64,000 nucleotides of DNA from WTJH01 sp049889695 (GTDB lineage Bacteria; Bacteroidota; Bacteroidia; Flavobacteriales; Flavobacteriaceae): the NCBI GenBank assembly GCA_049889695.1, contig JBMHCX010000013.1, forward strand, positions 1-64,000, given 5' to 3'. Positions 7,670 to 17,041 of the stretch are shown piece after piece; position 1 is the stretch's first letter; each line of letters opens with the position of its first letter. The notes beneath the pieces were generated by a model. The model did not search any database. It saw only the letters and a list, made by a program, of their open reading frames with translations, and was not told the origin of the DNA. The position numbers were made by a program, and so were the translations under genes.

Positions 7670-9814
7670 CTAGTCTCTTTTTTTGATACTGATGGCATAG
7701 CCCCCACCTGCAGCCGTTTTAATCTTGAGCGTTGACTTGGCAGTTACCGTCTTGGTTTCAATAACATAATCCTGCGGATTGTTTCGGTAATGAGCATCTT
7801 TTCCATCACGATAGATGGTGGCCGTGTATTTAGCTCCATCATCGAGAAAGGACAATGAGATGGTTGATATTCGAGGATCGTATCCATTATTATTCCCGAC
7901 AAACCAGGTGCTGCCTCCTTTTTCCAAACGTGCGATGGTAACATAATCTCCGGGTTCTGCCTCTAAATAAACTGATTTTTCCCAATCGATGGCGACATCT
8001 TTAATGAATTGAAACGCATCGGAAAATCGCATATAGTGCTCGGGTAAATCTGCGGCCATTTGAATAGGACTGTACATGACCAGATATAAGCCCAACTGAT
8101 TGGCCAAAGTTGTATTCACATGCGATCCGTTGTTCGGATTAATCGTACTGATATTCATGACAAAAATTCCTGGCGTATAGTCCATTGGTCCTCCAATTTG
8201 CCGGGTAAACGGAAGAATGGTCGTATGGTTAGGATTTGACCCGCCAAAAGCTTGAAACTCTGTTCCTCGAGCAGATTCATTCGCGACCATATTAGGATAG
8301 GTTCGGGCAACTCCCGTTGGACGAACAGCCTCGTGGGCATTCACCATGATTTTATAGTCGGCGGCTTTTTTTACTGCATGTAAGTAATGATTCACCATGA
8401 ACTGGCCGTAGTGCTTTTCCCCTCGGGGGATAATATCCCCCACATAGCCACTCTTAACAACGGTGTATCCATATTTTTGCATAAACTGATACGCTTTATC
8501 CAAGTGACGTTCGTAGTTGCGTACGGAAGAGGAAGTTTCGTGATGCATCATCAGGGTTACTCCTTTTGACTTGGCATAGGCATTAAGCTTTTCTACGTCA
8601 AAATCCGGATAAGGCGTCAGGAAATCAAAAACGTAATCTTTGGTTTTCCCAAACCAGTCTTCCCAACCAATATTCCATCCTTCCACCAGAACAGCATCAA
8701 AACCGTGCTCGGCGGCAAAATCGATATGGCGGATCACATTTTCATTAGTAGCACCATGTCGACCGTGAGGTTTAACCTGTGTGAAATCTGTTTCTCCCAA
8801 GCGTACGGATGGCAATTCATTCGTGTAGCTCCAACTGCTTTTTCCGGTAATCATTTCCCACCAAACACCGATAAATTTAATGGGCTTAATCCAAGAAGTA
8901 TCCGCTATCTTGGAGGGTTCGTTGAGGTTATAGGTAATTCGACTGGCTAAAATATCTCGTGCATCATCACTGACAATGATCGTTCTCCAAGGAGTATTCT
9001 GAGGAGCATTCATATATGCTTTATTCCCCCAAGCATCGGGGGTTAACCAAGCCTCAAAAGTCATGGTCTCAGGGGTCAGATTCAGATGCATGGCCGGATA
9101 GTCGATCAGTGCTGCTTCGTGCAAATTAATATAAAGTCCATCGGCAGATTTCATCATTAAGGCTGTCTGAACTCCGGTGTCCGAAAAAGTTTCTTGAGAA
9201 GCATTATACTGATATGAAGACTTGTATTTCTCTTTAATCTCTGAGAGTTTAGAACGGGTGTAGTCATATTCTTGAGAGTCATAGTCCCCTTGAATCCAGA
9301 GGGCTTCATGGTCTCCACTCAAGGCAAATTCAGTTTTTTCATCGGCGATAATAAACATCCCCAATTGGTTTTGCTGTGGAAATTCATATCGGAAACCGAG
9401 GCCGCCGTCGAAGAGTCGAAAACGAATATTCAGAAGCCTTTCCGTAGAGGACTGCTTTAAAGACACCAATAGTTCCTTGTGGTGGTCACTTATTTCAGAT
9501 TCCTCGCCCCATACCGGCTTCCAGCTCCCCTCATGAGAACTTTCTTCTACTCCTAACAATTCAAAACCTTCGTGCAAAGGATCTACAGAGGAAAGATCCT
9601 TGTAGGCTTCCCCTCTTAGGATAAAGCCTAGTCCACTTTTTAGTATAACATCTTGTCCCTTGTATGTTAAGGCATAGAATGCTTTCCCTTTTTCTAATGA
9701 AAACATCAATGACAATTCTTGGTTGGGGGAGCTAATAGTGTGCTTTTGAGCTTGCGTGAAACCTCCTACCAATAAGGCGGCCATGATACAGCTGAATAAA
9801 AAATATTTTCGCAT
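7670..9814 (-). CDS. susB: Glycoside hydrolase family 97, SusB-like inverting alpha-glucosidase
   Basis: 714 residues with a signal peptide (about 1-22, ending TQAQ), so periplasmic. It shows the GH97 N-terminal beta-sandwich, then the catalytic barrel (GVWWEMITGKSSW, then LVEGWNIGWEDWF), then a C-terminal beta domain. The three glutamates that define the inverting SusB branch appear present: HHETS (about E426), AHEAV (E495) and RGTEF (about E519). Their spacing of 69 and 24 residues equals that of the characterised SusB set E439, E508 and E532 as I recall it. It should release glucose from alpha-glucans or maltooligosaccharides in the periplasm. No SusC/SusD pair or other GH gene is next to it, so it is not in an obvious polysaccharide utilisation locus here. 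manA lies 125 bases upstream on the same strand. Confidence 0.9.
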   Translation of the reverse strand: MRKYFLFSCIMAALLVGGFTQAQKHTISSPNQELSLMFSLEKGKAFYALTYKGQDVILKSGLGFILRGEAYKDLSSVDPLHEGFELLGVEESSHEGSWKPVWGEESEISDHHKELLVSLKQSSTERLLNIRFRLFDGGLGFRYEFPQQNQLGMFIIADEKTEFALSGDHEALWIQGDYDSQEYDYTRSKLSEIKEKYKSSYQYNASQETFSDTGVQTALMMKSADGLYINLHEAALIDYPAMHLNLTPETMTFEAWLTPDAWGNKAYMNAPQNTPWRTIIVSDDARDILASRITYNLNEPSKIADTSWIKPIKFIGVWWEMITGKSSWSYTNELPSVRLGETDFTQVKPHGRHGATNENVIRHIDFAAEHGFDAVLVEGWNIGWEDWFGKTKDYVFDFLTPYPDFDVEKLNAYAKSKGVTLMMHHETSSSVRNYERHLDKAYQFMQKYGYTVVKSGYVGDIIPRGEKHYGQFMVNHYLHAVKKAADYKIMVNAHEAVRPTGVARTYPNMVANESARGTEFQAFGGSNPNHTTILPFTRQIGGPMDYTPGIFVMNISTINPNNGSHVNTTLANQLGLYLVMYSPIQMAADLPEHYMRFSDAFQFIKDVAIDWEKSVYLEAEPGDYVTIARLEKGGSTWFVGNNNGYDPRISTISLSFLDDGAKYTATIYRDGKDAHYRNNPQDYVIETKTVTAKSTLKIKTAAGGGYAISIKKRD

Positions 9815-9939
9815 CTATTTATGTTGTTCAAATTCACCACATAAATACAGATTTTCAATTGAATAAATAAACTTTGGAAAAGAATAGTGGTCAATTGAAC
9901 CCTAAGTGAGGTAGCATTAAGAGCGAGCGAAGGAGAAAA

Positions 9940-10923
9940 CTACAGGCTCACTTCCAATAATTCTCCTTCTCCTTCCCAACGCAGTTGCTCTAATCGAGCG
10001 GGAATCAGCACACATTCCCCAGCTTGGAATGAAAGGAGTTGATCTCCACTTGCCAGCCGAACAGTTCCAGCAACACAGATATATATCTTAAATGACTCTA
10101 GTGGCGGAAAATTCCGGATGAGCTCTCCCTTCAAGGAAATGTATTGGGTGGTAAAATATGGGGTTTCAATAACCGGATTTGGTCTATTTTCAGTTCGATC
10201 ATAGGCTAATGTTGTCGGTTTTTCAACGCTGTAATCGATCGCATCTAGGGCTAAATCGGTGTGTAGTTCTCGTGTGGTACCGGTCGAAGCATCAACTCGA
10301 TTATAGTCAAAAACACGATAGGTTACATCGGAAGATTGCTGGATTTCAGCCAGTAGTATACCTGCTCCAATGGCGTGTATGGTTCCCGTAGGAATATAGA
10401 TCATATCGCCTGCTTCAACTTTCTCTCGATGAAGGATATCTTCTAATCGACCATCAGACATAGCTTTTTGGTATGCTTGCCGATCCATGGGTTGATTAAA
10501 ACCAACGATCAGCTCAGCATCGGGATCAGCTTTAAGGATGTACCACATTTCGTTTTTTCCAAAAGATTGATGGCGCTCTTGTGCCAAAGCATCATTGGGG
10601 TGTACTTGAACTGATAATGGAATCTTCGCATCTATAAACTTAATTAGTAAGGGGAATGTTGATCCAAATTGTTCCAAAACCTTTTTTCCCAAAAGGTCTT
10701 CTGGGGCCTCCTTCATCAGTTGGGTTAATGTCTTTCCAGCTAGGGGACCTTCTGCCACCTCGGATACATGGCCGGGGACAGCCGAAATTTCCCAAGATTC
10801 GCCAATTTCAGAACCTTCTGCCGCTTTGTGAAATGAAGTTATTAGGCGATCGCCGCCCCACAAACGGTACTGTAATTGTGGTTTAAATCGCAGGGGATAA
10901 TTCAATAGATTACTGTCCGACAT
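9940..10923 (-). CDS. manA: Mannose-6-phosphate isomerase, class I
   Basis: Interconverts mannose 6-phosphate and fructose 6-phosphate in the cytoplasm; a zinc enzyme of the type I cupin family. Seen: the N-terminal RLWGG segment, the metal-binding loop LSVQVHPNDALAQ, and the second histidine motif GTIHAIGAGILLAEIQQ followed by a TYRVFDY block. The frame is open to 10959, but the ATG at 10923 (MSDSNLLNYPL) is preferred because the 12 extra residues upstream are not typical of the family. About 327 residues, normal for the short bacterial form. It is followed on the same strand by the GH97 gene and could be cotranscribed with it, consistent with sugar catabolism or GDP-mannose supply. Confidence 0.92.
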   Translation of the reverse strand: MSDSNLLNYPLRFKPQLQYRLWGGDRLITSFHKAAEGSEIGESWEISAVPGHVSEVAEGPLAGKTLTQLMKEAPEDLLGKKVLEQFGSTFPLLIKFIDAKIPLSVQVHPNDALAQERHQSFGKNEMWYILKADPDAELIVGFNQPMDRQAYQKAMSDGRLEDILHREKVEAGDMIYIPTGTIHAIGAGILLAEIQQSSDVTYRVFDYNRVDASTGTTRELHTDLALDAIDYSVEKPTTLAYDRTENRPNPVIETPYFTTQYISLKGELIRNFPPLESFKIYICVAGTVRLASGDQLLSFQAGECVLIPARLEQLRWEGEGELLEVSL

Positions 10924-11136
10924 AAGTTCTAATTCAAACGATTCCCAAAGTAAAACCAACCGAAGGATTCCGCAAAATAAACCCCTGTTTAAATTTCTCC
11001 AATACTAGGGCTTGCAGTAAAAATTTCTATCAATGGCTTGTGTTTGAGTTGGCTTTGCCGGGGAAAAATAGGGAATTCCTAGCTTAAACATGTTCAAATT
11101 AAATCTTGAAACTCCAAAAAAACTAATGTAATCCCA

Positions 11137-11760
11137 ATGGATTTAATTTATTTTGACAAAAAATTTGCGTTGAGTACTCACCAGCCGAAAATTGTTTTGA
11201 TCGATGCAAACGATTCTTTTGTTCACAACATCAAGGATCGTTTCTTTCAGTTGGGACATTCCTTAGAGATTATTCCCTATGCAGCATTCGATCCTGAGGC
11301 ACCTTTCACAGCCGATGGGGTTATCTTGTCTCCGGGGCCTGGAAATGCAACGGCCTATCGGAAATGGTTTCATCTTTTGGAAAATATAGCCCCAAACATC
11401 CCAGTCCTAGGAGTTTGTCTGGGATATCAGGTCATCGCACATTTCTACGGAGCCAGACTTGAACAACTCAATGAAGTCATCCATGGACAGCAACATCGCT
11501 GTATTCAAACCGCTCCGCACCCGTTGTGGAAAAACATACCTACAGACTTCCAGACGGGTCGCTATCACTCTTGGGCAATTGCTATGGATGCGCTACCAGA
11601 ATGCTTGCTCCCAATCGCCAAAACGGCTGATAATTGCTTGATGGGTATTGCACACAAGAGCGTCCCTCATATGGGAATTCAATTTCATCCGGAATCATTC
11701 ATGTGCCCTGAGGGAGCACAAATTTTTAAAAATTTTATAGCTTTAATTCCATGGGAATAA
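11137..11760 (+). CDS. pabA: Aminodeoxychorismate synthase, glutamine amidotransferase subunit
   Basis: 207-residue class I glutamine amidotransferase. Seen: the nucleophile elbow GVCLGYQ with its catalytic cysteine, the oxyanion-region ILSPGPG motif, and the C-terminal GIQFHPES motif supplying the catalytic His and Glu. It produces ammonia from glutamine for chorismate amination. PabA and TrpG are close in sequence, and the assignment to p-aminobenzoate rests on the neighbours: it overlaps the chorismate-binding gene by 10 bases, a lyase-like gene follows, and there are no trp genes. The N-terminus is about 16 residues longer than usual (MDLIYFDKKF...) before the conserved IVLIDANDSF, so a slightly later start is possible, but no better ATG is seen. 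Confidence 0.88.
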   Translation: MDLIYFDKKFALSTHQPKIVLIDANDSFVHNIKDRFFQLGHSLEIIPYAAFDPEAPFTADGVILSPGPGNATAYRKWFHLLENIAPNIPVLGVCLGYQVIAHFYGARLEQLNEVIHGQQHRCIQTAPHPLWKNIPTDFQTGRYHSWAIAMDALPECLLPIAKTADNCLMGIAHKSVPHMGIQFHPESFMCPEGAQIFKNFIALIPWE

Positions 11761-12722
11761 ATGCTTTTGAGCAACAGCTGAATGAGTGGGGGCGATCCGA
11801 AAAACCCTTTTTCTTTCTGATTGATTTTGAAAAACAAAATCCCTTGATACTTCCCTTGGCAGATGCCCAAAAACAGGGGATCTATTTTCAGCTGGAAGAT
11901 CAACGCAACTTCACCCCTACAGCACCTGCGAACAGCCCTCGGATACGTCATAAAAAAGTACTAGACTACACCCATTATCAACGGGCTTTTGATCGAGTTC
12001 AACAACACTTGCAACAAGGAGATAGCTACCTGCTGAACCTGACATTTCCAACCCCAATAGACTTAGAAGGAACCCTGAGAGATGTTTTTTTCGCAGCCCA
12101 AAGCACCCATAAACTCTATTTAAAAGATCGCTTTGTCTGTTTCTCTCCCGAACGTTTCATCCAGATTCAAAACAATCAGATTTCAACCTATCCGATGAAA
12201 GGCACTGCAGATGCCCAAAACCCAGCAGCTGCCCAAAAAATTCTTCAAAACAGCAAAGAACTTTGGGAACACAGCACCACCGTAGATTTGTTGAGGAACG
12301 ATTTGTCTATTCACGCCCATCGTATTGAGGTAGATCAGTTTCGTTATTTAGACACCATAGAAACCTCTGATAAAAAGTTATTACAAGTCAGTTCAAAAAT
12401 CAGCGGCCACCTAAACGACGACTGGAAAAGTAAGATCGGTACATTGTTGTGGGAGATGCTACCCGCCGGCTCTGTTAGCGGTGCCCCCAAAACCAAAACA
12501 TGTGATATAATCGCAAGCGTTGAAGCTCAAAATCGGGGATATTACACCGGAGTATACGGTATTTTTGACGGTACAAACCTCAACAGCGCAGTGGCCATTC
12601 GATATATAGAACTAAAGGAAGGACAATATTACTACCGAAGCGGCGGAGGAATTACGGCACAGAGTAATTGTCAAGAGGAATACGACGAATTAATCCAAAA
12701 AATATATGTCCCTGCTCTTTGA
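11751..12722 (+). CDS. pabB: Aminodeoxychorismate synthase component I, short form
   Basis: 323-residue chorismate-binding enzyme that aminates chorismate to 4-amino-4-deoxychorismate with PabA. Seen: TYPMKGTAD, the STTVDLLRNDLS block, LPAGSVSGAPKTKT and the C-terminal YRSGGGITAQSNCQEEYDE signature. It is shorter than E. coli PabB (about 450 residues) because it lacks most of the N-terminal subdomain. This compact form is usual in Bacteroidota and not evidence of truncation. It overlaps pabA by 10 bases and pabC by 17, so the three are surely translated from one mRNA. Confidence 0.9.
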   Translation: MGINAFEQQLNEWGRSEKPFFFLIDFEKQNPLILPLADAQKQGIYFQLEDQRNFTPTAPANSPRIRHKKVLDYTHYQRAFDRVQQHLQQGDSYLLNLTFPTPIDLEGTLRDVFFAAQSTHKLYLKDRFVCFSPERFIQIQNNQISTYPMKGTADAQNPAAAQKILQNSKELWEHSTTVDLLRNDLSIHAHRIEVDQFRYLDTIETSDKKLLQVSSKISGHLNDDWKSKIGTLLWEMLPAGSVSGAPKTKTCDIIASVEAQNRGYYTGVYGIFDGTNLNSAVAIRYIELKEGQYYYRSGGGITAQSNCQEEYDELIQKIYVPAL

Positions 12723-13305
12723 ATCGATCCGAATAGATAGTGGGCAAGCTCCTCTTTTGGAACTGCACCAACAGCGATTAGAAAAGACCTATCAGGTAAA
12801 TTTTAACCAGGCATGCCCTTGGAAATTGAGCCGCTTGGTCCCTAAGAGTACCAGTACTACTCGTTTAAAATGGCGGTTTTCTTATGGAGCTACGGACTAT
12901 ACTTCGGCCATTCTCCCGTACCGATCGCAAAGTATACGCAGCCTGCGATGTGTCGAGATTCAGGAATACGCCTACCCCTATAAATGGACCGACCGCTCAT
13001 TTATCGATCAGGCTTTTCAAAACAGAGGAGAAGCAGACGATGTTCTTTTTTTACAAAATGGTTGGCTTCGAGATACTTCCTACTGCAATATTGCCCTCTT
13101 CGACGGTCGACAATGGTACACCCCTAATCCACCACTCTTTCCGGGTGTTGAACGCCAAAAACAAATCGAGCAAAAAAAACTAATTCCCAAGCAAATTCAC
13201 TGGCGAGACTTACCCAATTTTGAAAGTTTCGTCCTGATGAATGCCATGCGTCCAATGGAAGAGCAGTTTCCGCACAAAGTTGCAGGAGCCTTTTTGCGGT
13301 ATTAA
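12706..13305 (+). CDS. pabC: Class IV aminotransferase-fold protein, putative aminodeoxychorismate lyase
   Basis: 199 residues of the PLP-dependent class IV fold. Seen: N-terminal LLFESIRID, an HQQRLEKTY segment, the probable PLP lysine in YPYKWTDRS (the family has YKxxDR), and LRDTSYCNIALF where classic members have a xxETTxxNIF-like strand. The lyase would split aminodeoxychorismate to p-aminobenzoate and pyruvate for folate synthesis. At about 200 residues it is shorter than E. coli PabC (about 270). The identification leans on the pabA-pabB overlaps. Its 3' end overlaps rmuC, which converges on it, by 4 bases. Confidence 0.75.
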   Translation: MSLLFESIRIDSGQAPLLELHQQRLEKTYQVNFNQACPWKLSRLVPKSTSTTRLKWRFSYGATDYTSAILPYRSQSIRSLRCVEIQEYAYPYKWTDRSFIDQAFQNRGEADDVLFLQNGWLRDTSYCNIALFDGRQWYTPNPPLFPGVERQKQIEQKKLIPKQIHWRDLPNFESFVLMNAMRPMEEQFPHKVAGAFLRY

Positions 13306-14585
13306 AGTTCTAAATCGATCTGTGGAGGTTGTGGTGTATCTATATTTTCAGGTTCAATTTTTTCCACCTTCTTCAACTTAGACAACATCATCTTGGTTCG
13401 CGTCGTGACCATTTTTTCGATTTCGGTATCGGCTTCTTTTATTTTTTTCTGTGCTTTTTCCAGCACTCCTCCAAATGTTACAAACTCTTTTTTGACAGCT
13501 CCCAAAACTTGCCACACTTCACTACTCCTTTTTTGAATTGCCAATGTTTTAAAGCCCATTTGCAGACTGTTCAGCATAGCGGCTAATGTGGTAGGGCCTG
13601 TGAGGATAATCTTGTGCTCGCGCTGCAGTTGGGCAATGAGATCTGGAAAACGCGCCAACTCCGCGTACAAGCCTTCCGTAGGCAGGAACATAATTCCAAA
13701 ATCGGTCGTATAGGGTGGTTCCAAATATTTTTGGGAAATATCCTTAGCAAAAGACTTTACAGAACGCATCAGTGCCTTTTGCGATACTTCTACTTGTTGT
13801 GGGTCTCCTAACTCATAAGCTGTTTGTAAACGAACATAATCTTCTTGGGGGAACTTTGCGTCGATGGGTAAATACAAAGGCTTATCTTGTTGCTTACCGG
13901 GCAGTCGAATTGCAAATTCAACAATAGCATCGGACTGAGGCTTGGTCTTTACATTGGCTTCGTACTGTTCTGGGGCCAGGATCTGTTCCAAAATATTCCC
14001 CAATTGGATTTCTCCCAAAACACCACGTGTTTTCACATTGGTCAGTACTCGCTTCAGATCGCCTACTCCAGTGGCTAAATTTTGCATCTCCCCAAGCCCT
14101 TTCTGCACCTCTAGCAGTTGTTTAGTTACTCGTTCAAAAGACTTTCCTAGGCGATCTTCCAATGTTTTATGCAACTTCTCATCGACCGTAGCACGCATTT
14201 TTTCCAAACGGAGTTCTGTTGTTTTAGCCAGTTCGTCTTGTTTCAATGCCATCTGTTCAAACTTCTGCTTTTGTAAGGTGTTAAAGGCATTTACATTTTG
14301 GGTGAATGCTTCCTGAAATTGTTGTAATGTTTTTCGGACCTCGTCCCGGTCGTCCTTTGCATTCTTGCGTATTAGTTCTGTCAACTGGTTAATTCCCTGG
14401 GTGAGTTCTTCCCTGTTCTCTTTCAAGTTTTTAGATAGCTCTGATCGTTGTAGCGAAAATTCTTGCTGCAGACTTAATCGAAAAGCGTCAGCCATCTGGT
14501 CGGTGGCTGGTCCTTTGAGTCGAAAAAGTACGAGGACCAGTAAAGCAAGCACAAGCAACAACACTACCAATAAAATCATGTCCAT
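13302..14585 (-). CDS. rmuC: DNA recombination protein RmuC
   Basis: 427 residues: one N-terminal transmembrane helix (about 3-23), a long coiled coil (about 35-170, rich in Leu, Lys, Glu and Gln), then the conserved RmuC nuclease-like domain with GVLGEIQLGNILEQIL, LPIDAKFPQEDY and FLPTEGLYAELARFP. The family limits inversions and rearrangements between short repeats in E. coli. The catalytic mechanism is inferred from fold, not shown. The C-terminus is acidic and proline-containing. The gene converges on pabC with a 4-base overlap and stands alone on its strand. Confidence 0.9.
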   Translation of the reverse strand: MDMILLVVLLLVLALLVLVLFRLKGPATDQMADAFRLSLQQEFSLQRSELSKNLKENREELTQGINQLTELIRKNAKDDRDEVRKTLQQFQEAFTQNVNAFNTLQKQKFEQMALKQDELAKTTELRLEKMRATVDEKLHKTLEDRLGKSFERVTKQLLEVQKGLGEMQNLATGVGDLKRVLTNVKTRGVLGEIQLGNILEQILAPEQYEANVKTKPQSDAIVEFAIRLPGKQQDKPLYLPIDAKFPQEDYVRLQTAYELGDPQQVEVSQKALMRSVKSFAKDISQKYLEPPYTTDFGIMFLPTEGLYAELARFPDLIAQLQREHKIILTGPTTLAAMLNSLQMGFKTLAIQKRSSEVWQVLGAVKKEFVTFGGVLEKAQKKIKEADTEIEKMVTTRTKMMLSKLKKVEKIEPENIDTPQPPQIDLEL

Positions 14586-14750
14586 AAGGAATAAGGGTTT
14601 AATTTATCATTTCTTTCGAGAGGAAGTATATCTAAGTGAATAGAGTCGCTAATATCTCCTGACCAATGAATTGTTCATTCCAGGGATATTTAGATAACTT
14701 CCATCGCTGTTCAATTCTTTTCTGAAATTTAATCAAAAAAATAACCCTAA

Positions 14751-16955
14751 TTAAAGAATCATAAAACGCAATCCAATAAACAGTCTTCTCCCCTGAAGAG
14801 GGGCGTAGCTATAGGTAGGATCAAACGACAGTCCATTGGGATTATCGACGGGGTCGTCGATACGTCGATCGAAAGGGTCATCCGATCTGGCAATCAAGAA
14901 AGGAGCATCTTTAGCCGGGGTCCAATCCAGTAAGTTTTTAATACCAAAATAGCCCGTCCATTGCTCATTAATTACCCATGAAGCTTTTATATTTTGAATA
15001 CTCCAAGCAGGAGAGTATTCATCTCGAGGATCGTTCTCTCCCAACAAGGGTAATCGCATAGAACCATACAGATTTCCCGTATAATCGAGCACTAAATTTC
15101 CTTTGCGATTGCGATAATTAAGCGCCCACAAGGCCGACCAATTTTCCGTAAATACAGGGCGGAATAATACACCGTCTTGTTTGGCTCGAACATCCATTAA
15201 ACTTCCGCCCAAATTGCCGGAAAAATTCCCATAACGAAAATCTAAATCAGTACTTACACCCTTAGAAAAAGAATATCCATTTAGGTTAGCATAACGAATC
15301 TGATTGGGGTTAGTGTCGTAGTCCGGAAGTATTTGGTTGTCAAAATGGGTGTACCATCCCTGTAGTTCCCAATTAAGTATCCATCCTGTAGTCGTATAAA
15401 ATCGTCTACTAAAGTTTAAGTGAATACTTTGTGAGCGTTCCGGCGATAGATTTTCTTCTAAAATCACATCCCTTGCTCCAGATAAGGCAGCATGATCTTC
15501 AGTAAACAAGTTGACCACACGAAAACCAGTGCCTAAATTAAGACGAAAACGACTCTGATCATCTAGATTCCAACGATAGCCTATTCGAGGGGTCCAAATA
15601 GATTTATGTGACTGATGGTGATCCCAACGGAGTCCCACAAGAAGATCGTGCTTCGGATGGAGGCTAAATTCATCCTCTATAAAAATCCCAGGTAACCAAT
15701 TGATATCTGCCTGTTCGGTAGCTGGGGTGTTATCGTCATAAAAGTTATAGCGAAGCGCGGAGCCGTATAGCAATTTGTGCTTGTTGATCTGTTTCTGTTT
15801 AAATAGTTGCATAAATCCTACCCGATCTTTTGCTAAATAGGGCGTATCACCATAGGCAGAATTTTGATCGTGATCGATATATGAATATTGCAATTGAACA
15901 CCCTTCGAAAATAAATCTCCATGTTGGCCGATGATTTCATACCGCCGGGTATAAATACTCTCTCCATAGAGCTGATCGGTTCCGCGGAAGTCGGAGGTCC
16001 AATCCATTTCTCCACCCCAACGATCTTCATACAAGAATCGAACAGCCAACTGATGCTTCTTTTTCCATTGAAGTTTGTGAAAAAGAGAAACTCTTTTTTG
16101 CAGACTTAAATCTGTAAATCCATCCGTATTATTGTCGATGGGTGTATCGTAAAAATAAGTGTTCACCCCGATCAACTGGAATAGATCCTCACCGTATTTT
16201 TGACTAAACCCGATGTCTAAGTTATGCTCTGACCATGAGGTCGAAAAAGTTTCGACAAATAATTTGGGGCTCTTTTCAGGCAAGTTTGTGATCACATTAA
16301 TCAGCCCACCCATCGCCTGACTCCCATAAAGAGTTCCCGCAGGACCTTTTACCACTTCTACGCGCTCAATCATCGCAGTAGGAATTCCATTGAGCCCATA
16401 AACACTCGATAGGCTACTCATAATCGGCATCCCGTCGATAAGCACAAAGGTGTAGGGTCCGGCTAATCCGTTGATTTGAATATCGCCTGTGTAACAGACA
16501 CTACAATTGATTTGTGTCCGAATACCGTTGATGTTTAACAATCCATCAAAGAGGCTTGGAGTTGGGTTCTGTTTAAAAAAGGAGGCTCCATATACCTCAA
16601 CAGGAATGGTACTTTCTAAGCGTTTTATTGGAAGAAGTCCAGAGGTGACAACAATTTCATCTAAAAAGGTATCAGGCTCCAAGGTAATTTGAATAGGATT
16701 ATCCTTTTCCATCGCATTGGGTTGAAAACGAAACGGTCTAAATCCAACATAAGAAACAGTAAATGTAGATGTCGTATCTCCATTAGCGACGAACTCAAAT
16801 TGCCCTTTTTCATCGGTTAGTACACCCTTGTTTTGATCTTCATTCCAAATACTTGCTCCTTGAAGGGGGCCGTCGGGTCCTACAACAACTCCTTTGAGTT
16901 GGGCGCTTAAAGAAGAAACCGTCATAAACAACAAAAAGAGTTGAATCTTACGCAT
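14751..16955 (-). CDS. TonB-dependent outer membrane receptor
   Basis: About 734 residues from the ATG at 16955 (MRKIQLFLLF, signal peptide to SLSAQ); the frame is open to 16985 but the extra ten residues would spoil the signal peptide. A carboxypeptidase-D-like domain (about 20-105, LKGVVVG then GVLTDEKGQFEF) precedes the plug (VLIDGMPI, then IERVEVVKGPAGTLYGSQAMGG) and a 22-strand-type barrel ending LFIGLRFMIL. The plug has a close cysteine pair (NCSVCYTGD), seen in some heme, cobalamin and siderophore receptors. There is no SusD partner, so small iron or cofactor ligands are more likely than oligosaccharides, but the substrate cannot be read from sequence. Downstream of the tdh-kbl pair on the same strand with an 86-base gap, so probably independent. 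Confidence 0.88.
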   Translation of the reverse strand: MRKIQLFLLFMTVSSLSAQLKGVVVGPDGPLQGASIWNEDQNKGVLTDEKGQFEFVANGDTTSTFTVSYVGFRPFRFQPNAMEKDNPIQITLEPDTFLDEIVVTSGLLPIKRLESTIPVEVYGASFFKQNPTPSLFDGLLNINGIRTQINCSVCYTGDIQINGLAGPYTFVLIDGMPIMSSLSSVYGLNGIPTAMIERVEVVKGPAGTLYGSQAMGGLINVITNLPEKSPKLFVETFSTSWSEHNLDIGFSQKYGEDLFQLIGVNTYFYDTPIDNNTDGFTDLSLQKRVSLFHKLQWKKKHQLAVRFLYEDRWGGEMDWTSDFRGTDQLYGESIYTRRYEIIGQHGDLFSKGVQLQYSYIDHDQNSAYGDTPYLAKDRVGFMQLFKQKQINKHKLLYGSALRYNFYDDNTPATEQADINWLPGIFIEDEFSLHPKHDLLVGLRWDHHQSHKSIWTPRIGYRWNLDDQSRFRLNLGTGFRVVNLFTEDHAALSGARDVILEENLSPERSQSIHLNFSRRFYTTTGWILNWELQGWYTHFDNQILPDYDTNPNQIRYANLNGYSFSKGVSTDLDFRYGNFSGNLGGSLMDVRAKQDGVLFRPVFTENWSALWALNYRNRKGNLVLDYTGNLYGSMRLPLLGENDPRDEYSPAWSIQNIKASWVINEQWTGYFGIKNLLDWTPAKDAPFLIARSDDPFDRRIDDPVDNPNGLSFDPTYSYAPLQGRRLFIGLRFMIL

Positions 16956-17041
16956 GAAGAAAATGTTTAAGAAGTGTATCGTCAAAAAGACACGCGAAGA
17001 TAAAACTCAAATAAAGATTGACCGATTAAAATGGATAAAAC

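Noticed and set aside
11751..13305. pabB and pabC as truncated genes
   Set aside because: Short forms with intact signature motifs and tight overlaps are, to my knowledge, normal in Bacteroidota.
14365..14643. 92-codon plus-strand ORF near the rmuC start
   Set aside because: Antisense shadow of the rmuC coiled-coil region; no independent evidence.
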